Source: Antitrichia curtipendula (Eukaryota; Streptophyta; Bryopsida; Hypnales; Leucodontaceae). From it: a DNA stretch of 64,000 nt. The notes under the pieces were generated by a model. It saw only the letters and a list, made by a program, of their open reading frames with translations, ran no database searches and was not told the DNA's origin. The stretch spans positions 10,994,981-11,058,980 of the forward strand of contig OX579640.1 of assembly GCA_951230915.1 (NCBI GenBank), given 5' to 3'. Below, piece after piece: positions 59,486 through 64,000 of this stretch (its first letter is position 1; every line of letters starts with the position of its first letter). The position numbers and the translations under genes are program-made.

Positions 59486-61689
59486 AAGGAGTTTTAGGAA
59501 TTAAAATGATATATAACTCAACTCTTACACACTTATGTCTTATGTAAAAAAGGCCTTGGGACTTTAAAGATTAATGTGACTGTTCAAATTTTGAGTGATC
59601 CTTTTAGAAACAACATTTTTCTATGATCCAACCCAAGGCTTGTGATTTAGAAAATAGAGTTAATTTTTAGGTGATGATTAAACCATTCTATATGTAGAGT
59701 TTCTTTTACTAATTATTTCAAATCAAATTTGAATTATATTTTGATTTGAATTTTATTGAAATAACAATAAGGCTTCGCTTCATTTGCTTGATTTTTTTTG
59801 AATGACAACAAGGTATTATATCATGCAATCTAATTACATCAAGTTTTCTTCTTAAAGAGGTTTAAATTTGCATCACTTTGTACCTCCATTTACGAAGAAG
59901 CCAGCTTTGTGTCAATATATTGCATGCACTATGTTTTGTTCACATTAAAATGGAGTGAGCCATGCCTTATCGTCATTTCTAATACATTTAACCCCTTAGT
60001 GCTCCAACATCCCAGCTTTGGATGGCAAACAAGATGTTGCAACCTTATAGGGACTTTTTTACTACAAAACTTCTCATTCATCCAAACCAATGCTTGACTT
60101 TTTTAAAACCACACTTTTTGAATGATGAATTTGATTACATAGAGGTAAATAATATATATTTATAAAGATATAAGCAAAAGTATGCAAAAATTAAAGAAAG
60201 GATTTAGGCACGCAAGGATAAGTTACTTAAGAATTTAAATGCATTTTAGAGTAGATAATACAAGTGGCACCATCAATAGAAGGTGTGTATGACTTTACAA
60301 TTAATTCTATTACAGAACAAGAAGTTGAATACTTTTCTTTTGCAATAGTATAGGAATGTCTTGATATATTGCCCTTGGTCCTCATAATAATTATTGAAAG
60401 TGCTACATTAATCTCCTAAATTAAAAAAATTAGACACCTACAAATATTCAACAAAATCTTTAAATTTAGCATCACTATAAGAAAATTTGATGAAAGTATT
60501 TCCAAAAAAAATTAGACTGGAAAATAATAATGTATTTCATGATCAAATTTAGCAAAGAAGTGCCAAAATGGAATTTACACTTCATAATTTGACATGTCCA
60601 CATCACCTTGCTCCAATCACTAGATGATATGTGATACGGTGCGTGTCAACTAGATTTCTACAATAGCAGGGATTTCATTGTTTCAAATAAATTCACGGCT
60701 TATTGGTCATTTGGGTCTCCTCATATAGATTTTTTATAGTTTATTCAACTACAAAGTTGGAAATCCCTCAATTGAGAAGACCCACATAAAAATTTGAGGT
60801 TTGGAGAAGTCAATCGAACCATCATCTAAGTTAACCCCTGAGCGCCAGCCAATCCATGTACACAGAAATCCAAACCCTTCTATATTCATTCCAATTAAAC
60901 TATCACTAAGAAAAGATCTACACTAATCAATCATACTGAATATAAGAGCCAAACAGTGACATCTTTCAAAAATGGAGAGGACATATTTTGGCCCATGGGA
61001 TGCTCAAGGGTTAACATGTAAAAATGAATGGCAAGTTTATGTAATGGCCTCAGGAAGCTTAATGCTTTTTTTCAACACTTAAGATTCTCTTAAAGCAAAC
61101 AAACTCTGATTTGGAAATAAATAAGTAAAAACTTAACTCCTAAATACCAAAGGCTTCTTTTTAGCTTCTACAAATTTCCTCTAAATTTAATAGAAAGCCC
61201 ATGTATTAATAAGTTGTATCAATTTTTTTAAAATTTTAACTATACAAAGTTTAACTAAGGTAGGAGGCTCTAAATGGAACAGGCATTAAGAATAAACCCT
61301 ATAAATGGTTGTAAAATGGACATGAGTTGGTTTTGAAATTGACATGTATAGTCATTGAATGAATCAAAGAAAAAAGCATTATCAATTGCAAGGGCCAATC
61401 ATTTCTACATCTTTCTTTAGATTTGCAAGTGAACCGTTTATAGAAGACCTAGGATCATAAATAGGGACATATGACCCAACTCGTTTGAAAATTCATAAAT
61501 AATTCAAAATTGCTTGGAAAAATACGAAATAGGTTCTACATCTATTTCTCTTTGTTTGAAAAATGAGCTAAAATTATTCCCATCCAATGAAATACACAAA
61601 AAAGGCAGACCTACCCTTAGATGTGCCATTTTTGAGCCTCGTTTCTAAGACATGTTAGAGATCACATAAAAAAACAAAACAAAACAATA
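59486..61689. other. AT-rich DNA, no gene recognised
   Basis: Only short frames occur. The recurring TTAACCCCT-type motif is seen at about 59987 and 60831. Nothing else can be supported. Confidence 0.4.
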
Positions 61690-61990
61690 TCACTTATGAA
61701 TTGAAAGATTATAATATTTGATCATGAGGGGGTAAAAATGCAAAAGTGATTTGAAATCTTTCAATCCTCTTTTTGCATGTCAAATCTAAAAAGTTGATCA
61801 CCAAAGAAATACAAAGATACAAGGCCTAACATGCATAGCCAAAAACAATGCCCAATTGCCAACTCTTTGAAAAGGTACCATAATACATTCATTCATTCCC
61901 TTGTAGATCCTTGTAGATCAAACTTTCTCAATTTGATGTTCAAAGACTCATCCAAACACCAGAACTTGAAGCAAGGCAATATCTAGTCGA
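61690..61990 (-). repeat. Dispersed repeat shared with 45000-45300 (inverted)
   Basis: This is the inverted counterpart of the repeat at 45000-45300. It contains a single copy of the GAAAGATTATAATATTTGATC segment that is tandemly duplicated at 45261-45434. Confidence 0.75.
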
Positions 61991-63335
61991 AATATCAAGC
62001 AAAATCAATCAAATCTTCACTTTCTCAAAAGTACATCCTCCTTAAGTTTAGGGGTTCATCACCCTTACAAGATTGTCACTGTATACATTACATTTAACAA
62101 ATACACAAAATCCTCAATACAATTGTTGAACATACAGATTGACAACAAGCATCGCATTGGAGATCAAGCTCTAGATGGAGTAGGCATAAAGATGGAAGAA
62201 TGCCAAGGTAAACATAAGAGAGTTGGGAAGGCCCAAGAGCAAATATGAACGCAGCACCATGAAGGGTAATTTGGAAGCCTTTGTCCAAGCAACAATGAAG
62301 CCAAGATGAGGCAAGGCCTACCCCCACATGAATTGCTCAATTGCAGGTACATAACATCTTGCCAAGCAAAGCACTAATAATCATCATTCGTAAAGAAAGA
62401 ACACACCTGAATGAGCACACAATACAGTAGAATCATAGAATGACACCTTTTGTAAGACTTTTCGACACTATTTAATAAAATCCTACATTTCAGATACATC
62501 AAATGATCTAGACAAATGCCTAAGAGATTTTATAGAGATTTTAAGCATCCCTGTCCACATCATTCATGGAAGTAACTGGAATAAAACAATTATAACACCA
62601 GTTACCAAGCTCGTTGCTTCGAACTGTGCAATCTAAAGTGGCGCTCCTTTGCCTATTGTCGCAGGTTGATCTCAGAGACTTGGTTGGACTCACAACTACC
62701 TATATCATTCCTTTCCTTAGACAAGATACCGCCAAATGTCACTAAATAGTCTGATCTAGCACATGCTACCACAACATTTATAGAGAAAATTGCAGTGGTT
62801 CAGTCAAATTTTCAGCAAATATGTTAAATCAGTTGTAAATAGCCACAAACTGGATTGTCACTACCAAATAAACAAAAGCATTATGTAAACTTCACCACAA
62901 TTGGTAACCTCAACCTAATTGTAAGTTGGAAATCCTCACTAGGAGGACACTGCAGTATTCGGTAGTTAGTTAGGCTCTGCCTGAAGCAAACCCTAAATTT
63001 GAGCCCTAAAATTTCAACTCGGAGAAATAAAATCAGTTACTGATAAGTAAAAAAAAACAGCAGACGAAGCCGATTGAATACTGACCGGCGGGGGGAAGAG
63101 AGGTATTATTCACTGTATGAAATGCTATGGCGACCCTTAAGCACAACAGACAGGAACAGTGAAAGCCTTTAAGGAAGCAGGAATGCAATAATCAAGGAAA
63201 CCTCAGATGCAGAGTGAAACAAGAACACGAGGACTCTGTAAATTAGAACTTGCATTTCAGGGGAACCCAAAAGACACCACAACAATGCATCAGCAGCTCT
63301 CCTTAAAACCCTAATCCAAGGTCCGATGTCAAACC
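61991..63335. other. 3' flank of RPL27A; no gene recognised
   Basis: The minus-strand frames at 62094-62352 have no family resemblance. The DNA adjoining 63336 should hold the RPL27A 3' untranslated region. Confidence 0.4.
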
Positions 63336-63776
63336 CTAAGCAGTCAAAATGACCGCACCCCCGGCCTCCTTGATCTTCTTCTCAGCCAGCTTGGAGAAGA
63401 ACTTGGCCTTCACGACCATCGGCTGGGTCGGCAAGTCACCCTTTCCGAGAACCTTGAAGAACCCGTGTTGGGTGACGTCCAAGAGAGGAGCGCTACTGTC
63501 TCCATTCGCCTTCTCCTTCACGGCCGCCGGCACCAAAGACCACAACTTATCAATGTTGACAATAGGGCAGTGGAACTTGTTCATCGTCTTGTGGAAGTAC
63601 CTCATACCAACCTTGCCGAAGTATCCTGGATGGTACTTGTCGAAGAGAATCCGGTGGTGGTGCATACCTCCGGCATTACCACGACCTCCCGGATGCTTGC
63701 GGTGCTTGCCCACACGCCCGTGCCCAGCGCTCACGTGTCCCCTTTTCTTCCTGTTCTTCTTCAGTCGAGTAGTCAT
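63336..63776 (-). CDS. RPL27A: 60S ribosomal protein L27a (uL15)
   Basis: A single exon encodes 146 residues, starting [20 protein letters not shown] and ending with [10 protein letters not shown] before TAG. The N-terminal basic Gly-rich block ([21 protein letters not shown]) and [15 protein letters not shown] are hallmarks of eukaryotic uL15, which lies on the large subunit and contacts rRNA around the base of the central protuberance. Length matches the family. The frame is open for another 26 codons upstream, but MTTRLKK is the conserved start and ACC precedes the ATG. GC content is clearly higher than in the surrounding repeats, as expected for a highly expressed gene. Absence of introns is notable because several plant copies of this gene are also intronless; it is not by itself a sign of retrocopying. 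Confidence 0.97.
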   Translation of the reverse strand: MTTRLKKNRKKRGHVSAGHGRVGKHRKHPGGRGNAGGMHHHRILFDKYHPGYFGKVGMRYFHKTMNKFHCPIVNIDKLWSLVPAAVKEKANGDSSAPLLDVTQHGFFKVLGKGDLPTQPMVVKAKFFSKLAEKKIKEAGGAVILTA

Positions 63777-64000
63777 GGTGACGTTCCTGGCGTTGTCTCT
63801 CGGAGCTCCTCCGAGTGTACCACAAGAAAGCAAACAAAGAGACCGACGTAGCACAGAACCTCAGCCTTTGTGAGCTCCGAGCCCTAATTTTACGTCGGAC
63901 GGCCCAGATCCATCCCGCGATGGCATCCCATCCTAGCCGTCCACATTCTGCAGTGGATATCTACGGCTCCGATTACGAGATCGTGTCCGATCTTCATATT

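Noticed and set aside
63349..63873. Two long plus-strand frames over RPL27A
   Set aside because: They are antisense to a clear ribosomal protein gene and have no family resemblance.

Overview
The window is nuclear DNA of a land plant. The evidence is spliceosomal introns, a JAGGED-type C2H2 zinc finger protein, ARIADNE-type and ISE2-type plant gene pieces, plant-type LSM8, HINT3 and RPL27A genes, telo-box motifs, and plant DNA transposons (PIF/Harbinger, Stowaway-like MITE). The base composition is AT-rich outside genes. I cannot name the species; a non-flowering lineage such as a moss is a guess only.

Layout. Positions 879-5375 (minus strand) hold parts of three unrelated genes in one orientation: the 5' exons of an ARIADNE-like RBR ubiquitin ligase, internal exons of an ISE2-like DExH RNA helicase, and the last two exons of an unrecognised gene. 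At least two of the three parts carry disabling changes, and the whole looks like a chimeric gene-fragment array, for instance captured by a Helitron. Positions 6.8-25 kb are a gene-rich island with four apparently intact genes: a JAGGED-like C2H2 protein (+), LSM8 (-), an EamA/SLC35F-like membrane transporter (+) and a large disordered protein with S-P-K repeats (-). For each I could join the exons across GT-AG introns with an unbroken frame.

Positions 25.8-46 kb are repeat-rich. The centrepiece is a 7.1 kb PIF/Harbinger transposon (29489-36582) with perfect terminal inverted repeats and a TTA target duplication. It carries a DDE transposase on the plus strand and a Myb/SANT-like partner on the minus strand, both broken by stop codons. 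It sits inside an older repeat that has an empty, inverted copy at 41057-41957. Around it are foldback elements, a Stowaway-like MITE, hairpin motifs and three copies of a roughly 0.9 kb repeat. An intact HINT3-like HIT-domain gene lies at 46.6-49.6 kb (-). From 49.7 to 63.3 kb I find no gene, only AT-rich DNA with inverted-repeat elements and a cluster of roughly 210 bp units in alternating orientation. RPL27A (-) closes the window at 63.3-63.8 kb.

The intact genes are unrelated housekeeping or regulatory genes and do not form a pathway. The unusual material is the chimeric fragment array and the layered transposon nest. I see no evidence of a wholly new biological system.
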